Assembly: GCF_902804485.1 (NCBI RefSeq)
Contig: NZ_CADCST010000077.1
Location: forward strand, 62,001 to 126,000
Length of the DNA stretch: 64,000 nucleotides
Direction of reading: 5' to 3'
From: Flavobacterium collinsii
GTDB taxonomy: Bacteria > Bacteroidota > Bacteroidia > Flavobacteriales > Flavobacteriaceae
Shown: positions 9,939 through 18,928 of the stretch, piece by piece
Position numbering within the stretch: position 1 is the first letter of the stretch
How the letters are laid out: every line of letters begins with the position of its first letter
Position numbers and translations under genes: made by a program
The notes under the pieces: generated by a model
Databases searched by the model: none
What the model was told of the DNA's origin: nothing
The model's input: only the letters and a program-made list of their open reading frames with translations

Positions 9939-10645
9939 TGTGTGACATTATTGTTTTGGCATAATCCAATGGTCAAGGCCATTTTAAGTCCTAAAACAAT
10001 TCCATGCTCTGCTCCTGAAACTGCTGCAGCAATTCTCGAAACACCTGTTTCCCAATCTTTATCTTTTCTCTCATCACTGTAGATTGCATATCGGGCAACC
10101 GAAGTTGTAATGAGAATTATTCGTTTATCATTGGTACTGAATGTGCTGTTGTTGAGAACAGCTGCCTCATAGGACACTATCATTGAGTGAATATCCTCAT
10201 AGGGAGCAGGAGCAGCTAAGAGAAGAGAATTTACAAATGTTACCAGATTGGTCTTGGCAATTGTGCTCAGTGTGGATACTGCCAACACATCATCAACTGC
10301 ATTATTGCTATTGACTATCCATGTGATTTCAGATAGTCTGCTGGACAACGGAGTATCATTTGATAATGAAATTATCCCAGGGCATATAGTTGCAACTGAA
10401 TCGATCAAAATAGCGATCTGCTCAATGGACTGTGAATTAAAATTGGTCTGTTCCAGAGTTTCCATAATTTCGTTATGAACACTTCCTGCCATATCAAACG
10501 GATTTGCAGCATTATCTGGTTGGATGCTTAATTTCTTTGCACTGTTTGATATGTGCTCAGTTTTTGTTGTTTCGCTTGTATAGTCATCTGAACAAGCAAT
10601 AGTTAAAAATGGCAAGATTACTGCCCATACTTTTAAATTTTTCAT
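9935..10645 (-). CDS. Hypothetical lipoprotein
   Basis: 236 residues with a lipoprotein signal: basic N-terminus, hydrophobic core and lipobox FLTIACS, so Cys18 should be acylated. The mature part is Ser/Thr-rich near the N-terminus and then mostly helical, ending in a Gly/Ala-rich stretch (AAAVSGAEHGIVLGLKMALT). No family recognised. Overlaps the downstream membrane-protein gene by 4 bases. Likely exported to the outer or inner membrane face; role unknown. Confidence 0.65.
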   Translation of the reverse strand: MKNLKVWAVILPFLTIACSDDYTSETTKTEHISNSAKKLSIQPDNAANPFDMAGSVHNEIMETLEQTNFNSQSIEQIAILIDSVATICPGIISLSNDTPLSSRLSEITWIVNSNNAVDDVLAVSTLSTIAKTNLVTFVNSLLLAAPAPYEDIHSMIVSYEAAVLNNSTFSTNDKRIILITTSVARYAIYSDERKDKDWETGVSRIAAAVSGAEHGIVLGLKMALTIGLCQNNNVTQ

Positions 10646-10993
10646 GTGTACAATGTGTTAAATGTGACTGATTACTTTTTTTTCGTCAGTTCATTTTTCA
10701 CCCGGGGAAAGCTGAACGGAATCTGGATCAAATCCAGATTTTTTGCTTGAATTCAAAACCAAAACTATTAGTTAAAAGCATCCCCCACAAATGGTTGTCT
10801 GGACATTTTCAGCATGAGGCTAGCCATTTTCCGAAAATTGCCATAGTGTTTTCACCATTACCTTTTGTAGCTTTTTCCTGTTTTTATATTATATTTGGAG
10901 TATTTACACGTCGCATAAAGCATTTATTATCAATAACATGCATACTAATTCTATTAAAAAATTTCTCCCCACAAACCAACTTAAACCTAACCT
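10646..10993. other. Intergenic region, 348 bases
   Basis: Divergent spacer between the minus-strand lipoprotein and the plus-strand TPR-HTH gene. The only clear element is a plus-strand terminator-like hairpin at 10720-10744. No convincing coding frame was found; promoters for both flanking genes must lie here. Confidence 0.5.
10720..10744 (+). terminator. Terminator-like hairpin in a divergent spacer
   Basis: Perfect 9-bp stem AATCTGGAT / ATCCAGATT with a CAA loop, followed by TTTT. It faces the plus strand although the gene on its left is on the minus strand, so it may end an unannotated plus-strand transcript or be part of a regulatory leader. Confidence 0.5.
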
Positions 10994-12661
10994 ATGATTG
11001 CAAAATATTTACTTATAATATCAGTATTCTCTATTCATTTTATAAACGCACAACAGATTCCTGATTCTTTAAAAAAAAGAGATTTTGACTATCTTTTTGA
11101 TCGCATAGAAGACGATAATAATAGTAAGGAAAAGAGGTCTTTATACCTCCTGTCATTCTTAATGAAAGCAAAAGCGGAAGAAAATTGGGAGGAACTTTCA
11201 AATGGATATAAGAATTATGTCCACTATGCGCCTGATAGGCTAAAGCTTGTATATGCAGATAGTATGGTTGTAGCGGCTAAAAGATCAAACAGCAATGAAA
11301 TTATTGGGTCAGCATATCTCTCGAAAGGCATTGCGTACTATGGGCAAAAACACCTCGTCGAGGCTATGGATATTTATTTAATCGCAGACTTCTACATTAA
11401 AAAGACAAACAATAAATACTTAATCTACAAAACGAAATACCATATTGGGCAGATAAAATTATATCTGGGTTACTATGATGAAGCAATCTTAATTTTTCAG
11501 GAATGTATCAACTTCTTTAAGCATTCTCACGTTAGGGCATATTTAAACTCTTTACATTCATTGGGATTATGCTATAACAAGATTGGCAATTACGGACAAT
11601 GTACCTCTATAAATGAAACAGGAATTGCAGAGGGGAAAAAAACAGGGAATCTTGATATGGAATCCTACTTCATACATTCTGAAGGTGTTAACCAATGCAT
11701 GCTTCACAACTACGCAACAGCTATAGAAAAAATACATTCATCATTGCCTGGTATTCGCGCAAATAAAGATTTCTCCAACGAGATGATCGGATACTTTTAT
11801 ATTGGGAAAAGTTATTGGGGTTTAAATGATAAGGAAAAAGCGATGGCTTATTTTGAAAAAGTAGATAAAAGCTATATTGAAAGGGATTATATACGTCCTG
11901 ATTTGAGGGAAGCTTATGAGCTTATGATCTCTTATTATAAAGACAAAAATAGGGTCAAAACTCAGTTGTACTATGTTGAAAAATTGCTTGAGGTAGATAA
12001 GAAACTGCACAATACTTACACCTATCTTCAAGGAAAAATCCGAAAGGAATATGATACTAAGGAGTTGGTGGATGAACAGCAAAAACTTAAGAGTTCGCTC
12101 AATATGCGAAAATATAATGACCAAATCTCCATTTTTGTCTTTAGTGCTATGTCGTTATTTATAATTTACAGTATAGTTCGAAATTTTAAAAATAAAAAGG
12201 AAGCGAGAAAAAAATACGAAGAATTACTTCAAAAAATTGAAGATGCCGACAGAGTTAAACCTGAGAAGGTTGATGAATCCGATTTCTCAATGAGTAAAGG
12301 TGCCGAGGCTTCGGTTTTAAAAAGTTTGCAAAAATTTGAAAATAGTAAAAAGTTCCTTGAAAAAGATTTGGATCTCACTAAACTGGCAGGTTATTTTAAT
12401 ACTAATACCAAGTATTTATCAGTGATTATTATACGTCACAGAAATAAAAAATTTAATGAATATATCAATAGTCTTAAAATAGATTATATTGCCCAAAAGA
12501 TTCGAAATAATAAAGTGCTTCAAAATTATACACATGAGGCACTAGCCGAGGAAGCTGGTTTTAGTACTACCCGAAGGTTTGTAAAAGCTTTTCTTAACAG
12601 TACCGGGATAACCCCAAAATATTTTATTGAAGAATTAAAAATGGAAGATGAACAGAGTTGA
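10994..12661 (+). CDS. TPR sensor with transmembrane helix and AraC-type DNA-binding domain
   Basis: 555 residues. An N-terminal signal sequence (LLIISVFSIHFINA) leads into TPR-like helical repeats from about 60 to 340 (for example ATAIEKIHSSLPGI and KAMAYFEKVDKSY). One membrane helix (ISIFVFSAMSLFIIYSIV) is near 375-395, then a linker and an AraC-type double HTH at about 455-550 (LTKLAGYFNTNTKYLSVII, then LAEEAGFSTTRRFVKAFL). Such proteins are common in Flavobacteria and probably link a periplasmic peptide or protein signal to transcription. Targets cannot be assigned from the sequence. Confidence 0.85.
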   Translation: MIAKYLLIISVFSIHFINAQQIPDSLKKRDFDYLFDRIEDDNNSKEKRSLYLLSFLMKAKAEENWEELSNGYKNYVHYAPDRLKLVYADSMVVAAKRSNSNEIIGSAYLSKGIAYYGQKHLVEAMDIYLIADFYIKKTNNKYLIYKTKYHIGQIKLYLGYYDEAILIFQECINFFKHSHVRAYLNSLHSLGLCYNKIGNYGQCTSINETGIAEGKKTGNLDMESYFIHSEGVNQCMLHNYATAIEKIHSSLPGIRANKDFSNEMIGYFYIGKSYWGLNDKEKAMAYFEKVDKSYIERDYIRPDLREAYELMISYYKDKNRVKTQLYYVEKLLEVDKKLHNTYTYLQGKIRKEYDTKELVDEQQKLKSSLNMRKYNDQISIFVFSAMSLFIIYSIVRNFKNKKEARKKYEELLQKIEDADRVKPEKVDESDFSMSKGAEASVLKSLQKFENSKKFLEKDLDLTKLAGYFNTNTKYLSVIIIRHRNKKFNEYINSLKIDYIAQKIRNNKVLQNYTHEALAEEAGFSTTRRFVKAFLNSTGITPKYFIEELKMEDEQS

Positions 12662-12795
12662 GGTATGTTTATCCGGATATTTTTGGAGATAATATATAAA
12701 TATAGCTTAAAAAATATAAATAGTTTTAACAGTTTTTTTTCTACATCTAAAAGGCAAACTTTTATTTTTACGCTCTAATTTAATAAAGTATTATC

Positions 12796-12972
12796 ATGAA
12801 AGATTTAGTTGCAAGAATTAATGCCGAAATCGAAACGTTCAAAACAGAATCTGAATCATTATCAGAAAAAGGAGTAAAAGCTGCAGGAGCCAGAGCTCGT
12901 AAATCTTCTTTGGAACTAGAAAAAATGTTCAAAGAATTTAGAAAAGTTTCTATCGAAGAATCTAAAAAATAA
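12796..12972 (+). CDS. Histone H1-like protein
   Basis: 58 residues: starts MKDLVARINAEIETFK and ends with RKVSIEESKK; rich in Lys, Glu and Ala with a central KAAGARARKSS stretch. This is the short flavobacterial histone H1-like (Hc1-type) DNA-binding protein, thought to compact the nucleoid. Stand-alone gene: an AT-rich upstream region and a terminator 14 bases after the stop. Confidence 0.85.
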   Translation: MKDLVARINAEIETFKTESESLSEKGVKAAGARARKSSLELEKMFKEFRKVSIEESKK

Positions 12973-12985
12973 TTTTATTCAAACT

Positions 12986-13024
12986 AATAACGTCACTTCA
13001 ATAATTTTAGTGAGGTTATTTTTT
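12986..13024 (+). terminator. Terminator of the histone H1-like gene
   Basis: 12-bp stem AATAACGTCACT / AGTGAGGTTATT with one mismatch, 11-base loop and a following T run. Confidence 0.8.
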
Positions 13025-13108
13025 ATAAGTATTCTTTCGTTTTAATTTTGAGATATATTTAGTAGTTGCAAATTAGTAATTTTATAGTAGTTATTTTTCA
13101 ACTATTAA

Positions 13109-13543
13109 CTATTCTTCTAATGTTAAAGTAAAAACACTTTTATAATTCTGAATTCTTTGATTTAGTTTCAAAGTTTTAAAAACTATTGTATTCGGTAAAA
13201 TTATGCTTTCTAAGTAGCCCAGCAATTCCTTTTTATCTCTATGATCTTGTAATGATTCACCTCATTCTTTTTCGGCAGTTATCCAACAATTGGCACCATT
13301 TCCTACATGTGCAGAGAATACAAAAGGGGTATTACAAGTAATTTCGCAATGTAAATCTATGTGCTTATGGTCTTCCAAACTAAAATTTCTACCTAAGCAA
13401 CCAAGTATTAAGTCTGCTCTTTCTATTAAACTATCAAGAAATTTCTCTGTGTTTGTTACTTTTATCGGTTTTAATACTTTTTTAAAACTACTAATGTCAA
13501 ATATTTTCAAAACATCTGTCTCTTTAACAAGGTTCATTTTCAT
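13109..13543 (-). pseudogene. Hypothetical protein gene interrupted by an in-frame TGA
   Basis: From ATG 13543 the frame reads 93 residues to TGA at 13264-13262, then continues in the same frame for 50 more sense codons (GESLQDHRDKKELLGYLES and onward, ending TLTLEE) to TAG at 13109. The downstream part has the composition of real protein and no further stop, so the original product was about 144 residues. The first part contains HIDLHCEITC and SAHVGNGANCWITAEKE. No family recognised. It lies 58 bases downstream of the XRE gene on the same strand, so the two are probably co-transcribed. A recent nonsense mutation, sequencing error or TGA readthrough are the options; I favour one of the first two. 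Confidence 0.6.
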
Positions 13544-13601
13544 ATTTTTTTTATTGAATTCGCTACAAGATATTTGTTAAATTATATTGCTAAGAAATTT
13601 T

Positions 13602-13856
13602 TTATTTACTTCTGAATATATCGCTATCGAAAAATTCCTTAAGAGTAATTCCTAATGCTATACAAACCCTACCGATAGAATAAATACTCATTCCTCTTTT
13701 TATATCGAGCTTTTCCCATGCTTGAAAGTTCTGTCTGTCTATTTCAACATCCTTTGAAAGATTAGACTTATTTTGGCTTGCTTTTTCTCTTAACTCTTTA
13801 AGCCTTAATTTGATCTGATCTCTTAAAATTATATCCTCCGCTCTTAAATTTCCCAT
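13602..13856 (-). CDS. XRE-type HTH transcriptional regulator
   Basis: 84 residues. A Cro/C1-type helix-turn-helix is visible: LRLKELREKASQNKSNLSKD, then VEIDRQNFQAWEKLD as the recognition region, and IGRVCIALGITLKEFFDSD as the closing helices. No membrane or sensor domain. A perfect inverted repeat sits 31-52 bases upstream and is a likely autoregulatory operator. The partner gene just downstream carries an in-frame stop. Confidence 0.8.
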   Translation of the reverse strand: MGNLRAEDIILRDQIKLRLKELREKASQNKSNLSKDVEIDRQNFQAWEKLDIKRGMSIYSIGRVCIALGITLKEFFDSDIFRSK

Positions 13857-13886
13857 ATAGCAATTTCATTTTTTTTTACATTTTAT

Positions 13887-13908
13887 ATGTAATGCATTTG
13901 CATTACAT
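13887..13908. promoter_or_regulatory. Perfect inverted repeat, candidate XRE operator
   Basis: ATGTAATGC-ATTT-GCATTACAT: 9-bp perfect arms with a 4-base spacer, directly upstream of the XRE gene (minus strand) and covering the -33 region of a plus-strand promoter. The position suits an autoregulated repressor also controlling the divergent transcript. Confidence 0.55.
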
Positions 13909-13928
13909 AATTTTTTTCTATACTTTTG
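13898..13928 (+). promoter_or_regulatory. Candidate Bacteroidetes promoter TTG-N20-TACTTTTG
   Basis: Matches the flavobacterial consensus TTG-N17-23-TAnnTTTG, with TTG at 13898-13900 and TACTTTTG at 13921-13928. It would start transcription near 13935, upstream of the 111-bp palindrome at 13992 and reading towards the SusC gene. Confidence 0.5.
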
Positions 13929-13991
13929 AATAGAATTATTAATTTTGCGATACTTCATCTGAAAATATTTGAAGCATTCGCTTTGAATCCT

Positions 13992-14102
13992 GCTCCTTAA
14001 AACTGGTAATTTTCGTACGCGCAGGACGATAAGTATAATGCTCACGCCTTAAAGGGCGTGGGCTCACTTATTCGCGTACGGGTATACCAGTACCTTAGGA
14101 GC
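13992..14102. repeat. 111-bp long imperfect palindrome (RNA hairpin or mobile-element relic)
   Basis: Arms pair almost along their whole length: GCTCCT/AGGAGC, ACTGGTA/TACCAGT, CGTACGCG/CGCGTACG, ATAAGT/ACTTAT and an apical CACGCC-TTAAAG-GGCGTG hairpin with a G-U extension. No coding frame. The apical hairpin resembles the end hairpins of IS200/IS605 elements, so a MITE or REP-like relic is possible. With the upstream promoter match it could equally be a structured small RNA or leader. Confidence 0.6.
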
Positions 14103-14256
14103 AATAAGCTGAGTACCTGCCCTTTTTATTTTAAGCAAACTCCTTAACTTATATTCTTAGCACTGCTTTTTCATTATTCATAGTCTCGTACCTATCTATT
14201 TCCTAACCAAACCTTTATCCCTATGAATTAAAAACTTTTAAAGTCCTAAATTATTT

Positions 14257-14412
14257 AAAGGCCTGCGCTGTCTTATTTTTTTTGAATTAGTCAACTGCAC
14301 AGTTTGCAGGCTTTAAAAAAGGCAAAATCAATCTTAGTTTCAGCATATTTTAGTACTGAAACTATACAAACAAAAAGCCCTCTACCCACTGTTTGCGACA
14401 CGTGTAGAGAGC
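14257..14412 (+). promoter_or_regulatory. Structured leader of the susC operon
   Basis: Three hairpins lie before the SusC start: an imperfect stem pairing AAAGGCCTGC (14257) with GCAGGCTTT (to 14313); TAGTTTCAG/CTGAAACTA at 14335-14364; and a stem pairing CCCTCTAC with GTAGAGAG at 14376-14411, with an A run to its left. The last reads as a terminator on the minus strand. The purpose is unknown; regulation of the Sus operon is plausible. Confidence 0.4.
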
Positions 14413-14456
14413 TGAATTAACAAAAACTTTCGTTTCAAATTAACTAACCCAAAATT

Positions 14457-17400
14457 ATGAAAACTTTTTCATTGAACAAAGGGTTGGCAGCACTTTGGTA
14501 TCCGTTTATTTTCGGGTTCTACCTCTTTTGCACACCAGCCTTAGCACGGAATACCTTGCGGTTTCCTGTTTCACAACAACAAACACAGATCACAGGTATC
14601 GTGACCGATGGTATAGGGCCTCTTGCCGGGGTCAGTATCTCGGTGAAAAACCAGAAAAATACCGTCGTCACAGACTTCGACGGTAAATTTATGATAGCAG
14701 TATCGCCTGATGATATTTTAATTTTTACCTACATTGGTTTTAAAACAATAGAAATTCCCGTTGCCCGACGGTTGGTAATCAATGTCCAGCTACATGAAGA
14801 TGCAACGGCACTTCAAGAAGTAAAAGTAAATGCCGGTTATTATTCCGTAAAAGAAAGCGAACGTACAGGAAGTATTTCAAAAATCAATTCAAAAGATATC
14901 GAAAAGCAACCTGTTACCAATGTATTGGCAACAATGCAAGGGCGAATGGCAGGAGTAGATGTTATACAAGATGGAGGTACTGCGGGCGGATCGTTCCAAA
15001 TAAAAATACGAGGACAAAATAGCTTACGAGCAGATGGTAACAGCCCTCTTTATATTATTGACGGTGTGCCTTATTCATCCGAATCAATAGGTTCAAATGA
15101 AACTTCTACAACAACAGCCAGCCAAACAAGCCCGCTTAACAGTATTAATCCGTCTGATGTTGAAAGCATAGAAGTACTTAAAGATGCAGATGCCACCGCA
15201 ATCTATGGTTCACGTGGCGCAAATGGTGTGGTACTGATTACTACCAAAAAGGGAAAAGCAGGTAAAACAACCGTTACTATTAACGCATCATCCGGTATAG
15301 GAAAAGTAACCAAGATGATCGATCTTATGAACACCAGTCAATATTTAGAAATGCGACGACAAGCTTTTTTTAATGACGGTATAACTGTTTATCCCGATTC
15401 AGCATATGATATTAATGGCACATGGGATCAAAATCGATATACCGATTGGCAGGCAGCGTTTATTGGTGGAACCGCTCAGATAACCAATACTCAGCTTGCT
15501 ATAGCAGGAGGTTCAGAATCTACCCAATATCTTTTAAGTGGCAACTACCGAACAGAAACAACTGTATTTCCGGGCGACTTTGGATATAATAAGGGAGCAG
15601 TCCACTTTAACATGAACCATGTCTCAGACGACAAAAAGTTTAAATTGATCGTTTCAGCAGGGTATACTTCACAGAAAAACAATCAACCCTCCACAGACCT
15701 AACAGGCATATCAAGATCATTGGCACCAAATGCCCCAGCTCTCTACGATAGTGATGGGAATTTAAATTGGGAGAACAACACCTTTGACAATCCGCTCGCA
15801 AGCCTGCTTAGTACAGGGGAAATCAAAACCAATGACTTGCTTGCAAATGCAGTACTCAGCTATGAGCCCGTTCCTAATTTGGAAATTAAAGCAAATTTAG
15901 GATTTACTGATCTTAATAATAATGAGATGCGCACCATGCCCTCTACAATGTATAATCCAGCGTATGAAATCGGTAGTAGCGAATCTGTATTACTAACCAA
16001 TGTAACAGGAAGACAATCGTGGATATTTGAACCACAAATACGTTGGAACCATACAGTCTGGAAGGGAGAATTTGATGTATTGCTAGGTGCTACGGCACAG
16101 CAGCAAAAGACCAACCGACTGTATCAAATGGGATATGGATTTGCAAACAATAGCTTGTTATATGATCTGGCTTCGGCAACTTCTGTCTTTACGTTCATGA
16201 GTGATGAGACGGTGTATCGTTATCAGGCATTTTTTGGAAGGATTAATTACAATTGGCAAAAACGCTTTATACTCAACTTAACAGGACGAAGAGATGGTTC
16301 AAGTCGTTTTGGTCCTGGCAAGCAGTTTGCAATTTTTGGGGCAGTTGGGGCAGCGTGGTTGTTTTCAAATGATTTTTTTTTAAAAAACAACACTCGTATA
16401 ATAAGCTTTGGAAAGCTGCGAGCCAGTTATGGGACTACAGGAAATGATCAAATTGGAGACTATCAATTTCTGAATACTTATGATTCGTCAGGAAAATCAT
16501 ATCAGGGAAACGGATTAGATCCAATAAGGCTGTTCAATCCTAATTTTGGATGGGAGATCAATAAAAAATTTGAAGTTGCACTGGAAACCGGTTTTTTCCA
16601 TGACCGCATTTTTCTAACTACAGCCTGGTATCTCAATAGATCTTCAAACCAACTTGTGGGTATACCGCTTCCCGGTACTACAGGATTTTCATCCGTAAAC
16701 GCGAACCTGGACGCTACCGTTGAAAACAGCGGATTCGAATTTACATTTCGAACGCTAAATATCGATCATAAGAATTTTAGTTGGACAACAAATTTCAATA
16801 TAGCCGTATCAAGAAACAGGCTTATTTCGTTCCCTGGACTAGAGGCTTCAACGTATGTAGATAATTATGTAATAGGAAGATCTTTAAATATTACAAAAGT
16901 TTTTCATTATACAGGACTCAATACGCAAACGGGACTTTATGAATTTGAAGATGTAAATGGAGATGGCATTATTACCGCCGATAAGGACAGAAAGACGATT
17001 GCAGATTTGACTCCAAATTATTTTGGAGGGATACAAAATCAGTTTCAATTTAAGAATGTGCAATTAGACTTTCTATTCCAGTTTGTCAAGCAAAAAACCT
17101 ACGATTATATCGCTAATGTTCCCGGAGGAGCTTTTTATAACCAAAGAGCTGAAATGACCAGTGCATGGCAAACGACAGGTGATAATACAACCTATCAACA
17201 GAATACCACAGGGCTAAATAGTGAAGCTGTAACAGCCTTTTACAATTACAAATCCAGCGATGCGATTATTGTAGACGGATCCTATATTCGACTAAAAAAC
17301 ATCTCGCTGAGTTACGATTTACCATTTAAAATGGAAAAAAAGATAAAGTGCAAACTTTTTTTTCAAGGACAAAACCTATTAACAATTACTCCATACAAGG

Positions 17401-17480
17401 GAGGAGATCCAGAGTTTAAATACACCGGATATCTTCCGCCATTAAAGATATATACCATCGGTGTTCAACTGATTTTCTAA
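14457..17480 (+). CDS. SusC/RagA family TonB-linked outer membrane protein
   Basis: 1007 residues, normal for SusC. A signal peptide is followed by a carboxypeptidase-like regulatory domain at about 40-120 (ITGIVTDGIGPLAGVSI). The TonB plug at about 130-270 contains GRMAGVDVIQDGG, LYIIDGVPYSSE and the hallmark YGSRGANGVVLITTKKG. A beta barrel fills the rest. It imports large substrates across the outer membrane with energy from TonB, working with a SusD lid. The SusD gene follows after 15 bases and an S9 peptidase after that, so a peptide substrate is more likely than a glycan: no glycoside hydrolase is present. Confidence 0.95.
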   Translation: MKTFSLNKGLAALWYPFIFGFYLFCTPALARNTLRFPVSQQQTQITGIVTDGIGPLAGVSISVKNQKNTVVTDFDGKFMIAVSPDDILIFTYIGFKTIEIPVARRLVINVQLHEDATALQEVKVNAGYYSVKESERTGSISKINSKDIEKQPVTNVLATMQGRMAGVDVIQDGGTAGGSFQIKIRGQNSLRADGNSPLYIIDGVPYSSESIGSNETSTTTASQTSPLNSINPSDVESIEVLKDADATAIYGSRGANGVVLITTKKGKAGKTTVTINASSGIGKVTKMIDLMNTSQYLEMRRQAFFNDGITVYPDSAYDINGTWDQNRYTDWQAAFIGGTAQITNTQLAIAGGSESTQYLLSGNYRTETTVFPGDFGYNKGAVHFNMNHVSDDKKFKLIVSAGYTSQKNNQPSTDLTGISRSLAPNAPALYDSDGNLNWENNTFDNPLASLLSTGEIKTNDLLANAVLSYEPVPNLEIKANLGFTDLNNNEMRTMPSTMYNPAYEIGSSESVLLTNVTGRQSWIFEPQIRWNHTVWKGEFDVLLGATAQQQKTNRLYQMGYGFANNSLLYDLASATSVFTFMSDETVYRYQAFFGRINYNWQKRFILNLTGRRDGSSRFGPGKQFAIFGAVGAAWLFSNDFFLKNNTRIISFGKLRASYGTTGNDQIGDYQFLNTYDSSGKSYQGNGLDPIRLFNPNFGWEINKKFEVALETGFFHDRIFLTTAWYLNRSSNQLVGIPLPGTTGFSSVNANLDATVENSGFEFTFRTLNIDHKNFSWTTNFNIAVSRNRLISFPGLEASTYVDNYVIGRSLNITKVFHYTGLNTQTGLYEFEDVNGDGIITADKDRKTIADLTPNYFGGIQNQFQFKNVQLDFLFQFVKQKTYDYIANVPGGAFYNQRAEMTSAWQTTGDNTTYQQNTTGLNSEAVTAFYNYKSSDAIIVDGSYIRLKNISLSYDLPFKMEKKIKCKLFFQGQNLLTITPYKGGDPEFKYTGYLPPLKIYTIGVQLIF

Positions 17481-17495
17481 CACAATACTTTTATT

Positions 17496-18917
17496 ATGAC
17501 AACTATATACAATGCATTTCTGCTTTTCATTTTTGAAAAACGGACAAGTATCAGAGTGATTGCTATTTCAATTTTAATTGGTATAGTTATCCTCACAACT
17601 TCATGTGACAACTTTGTAGAAGTTGACCTGCCCACTTCACAGCTTACTTCTAAAACTGTATTTGAAGACGTGACTACTGCAAATGCAGCTATGACCGGAG
17701 TTTACGCAAAACTTCGCGATACAGGATTACTCACCGGTAATTCTACCGGTTTAACTTGCAGACTGGGACTGTATACAGATGAACTCGATTATTACAAATC
17801 TAACGATCCCAATTATTTCTATACAAATTCTCTTTACTCGGCTGAGGCTGGCATACAGGACTTATGGAATCAAAGCTATAATATAATATACGCGGCAAAT
17901 GCCGTAGTAGAAGGTATTTCAGCATCCCATTCATTGGCACAGAAAGATAGGGACAGATTACGGGGAGAAGCACTTTTTGTGCGGACCTTAATTCATTTTT
18001 ATTTGCTTAATCTTTATGGAGATATTCCCTATGTAACTACAACTGATTACACCTATAACAGTACTATTCATAAAGCACCAACCCCCGAAATTTATGGCAA
18101 AATAATTACCGATTTAGAGGAAGCGACCTTAGTACTACCTGAGAAGTACAGTTCACCGGAACGAGTTCGACCAAACAGGGCCACTGCACAGGCACTATTA
18201 GCCAGAGTTTATCTCTACATGGGATCATGGGCAGAAGCTGCTAATAGCGCATCAGCTGTTTTAAACAATCCCCTTTATTCTTGGGAACCAGATTTAGACA
18301 AGATATTTCTAAAAGAAAGTACTACAACCATATGGCAGTTTAAACCCGATAGTGATAGTGGCAATACTAAGGAAGGCAATTTATTTGTTTTTAATTCCGC
18401 CCCCCCTCCTACAGTAGCACTCACTATTAATTTGGTCAATGCCTTTGATCCAATAGACCAAAGAAAAATACATTGGATTAGAGCCATTACAAAGGGAACG
18501 ACTACGTGGTATCACTCGTTTAAATACAAACGTAATGCTAAAGCAGCAGATTCTAATGAGTATTCAATTGTGTTTCGTCTTGCGGAACAATACCTAATCC
18601 GGGCAGAGGCACGCGCCCTGCAAGGGGACCTGATTGGAGCAAAAGAAGATTTGAATGTCATCCGTCATACAGCGGGACTGCCCAATACAGATGCGGTTTC
18701 TTCAATCGAGATTCGGGAAGCCATTATTAAGGAACGCCGCCTGGAGTTTTTCACCGAATTCGGGCATCGTTTTTTTGATTTAAAACGAGTGGGCAATCTT
18801 GATTCAGCCCTTTCCATTTCAAAACCGAAATGGTCCGATAATGATGCGCTTTGGCCAATTCCAGCACAAGAATTAAATGCTAATCCCAATTTAAATCCAC
18901 AAAACCCCGGGTATTAA
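17496..18917 (+). CDS. SusD/RagB family nutrient-binding lipoprotein
   Basis: 473 residues, within the short range of the family. Lipobox ILTTSC near residue 37 after an N-terminal extension. SusD features: TSKTVFEDVTTANAAMTGVY near 55-75, RAEALFVRTLIHFYLLNLYG-like helices near 165-185, and the C-terminal RLAEQYLIRAEARALQGD and RRLEFFTEFGHRFFDLKR segments. It forms the lid that captures substrate for the SusC barrel. The gene is 15 bases downstream of susC and 12 bases upstream of the S9 peptidase gene. Ligand is not known. Confidence 0.94.
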   Translation: MTTIYNAFLLFIFEKRTSIRVIAISILIGIVILTTSCDNFVEVDLPTSQLTSKTVFEDVTTANAAMTGVYAKLRDTGLLTGNSTGLTCRLGLYTDELDYYKSNDPNYFYTNSLYSAEAGIQDLWNQSYNIIYAANAVVEGISASHSLAQKDRDRLRGEALFVRTLIHFYLLNLYGDIPYVTTTDYTYNSTIHKAPTPEIYGKIITDLEEATLVLPEKYSSPERVRPNRATAQALLARVYLYMGSWAEAANSASAVLNNPLYSWEPDLDKIFLKESTTTIWQFKPDSDSGNTKEGNLFVFNSAPPPTVALTINLVNAFDPIDQRKIHWIRAITKGTTTWYHSFKYKRNAKAADSNEYSIVFRLAEQYLIRAEARALQGDLIGAKEDLNVIRHTAGLPNTDAVSSIEIREAIIKERRLEFFTEFGHRFFDLKRVGNLDSALSISKPKWSDNDALWPIPAQELNANPNLNPQNPGY

Positions 18918-18928
18918 CTTGATCTAAA

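Noticed and set aside
13992..14102. 6S RNA
   Set aside because: The long stem is suggestive, but there is no large central bubble and the length is too short.
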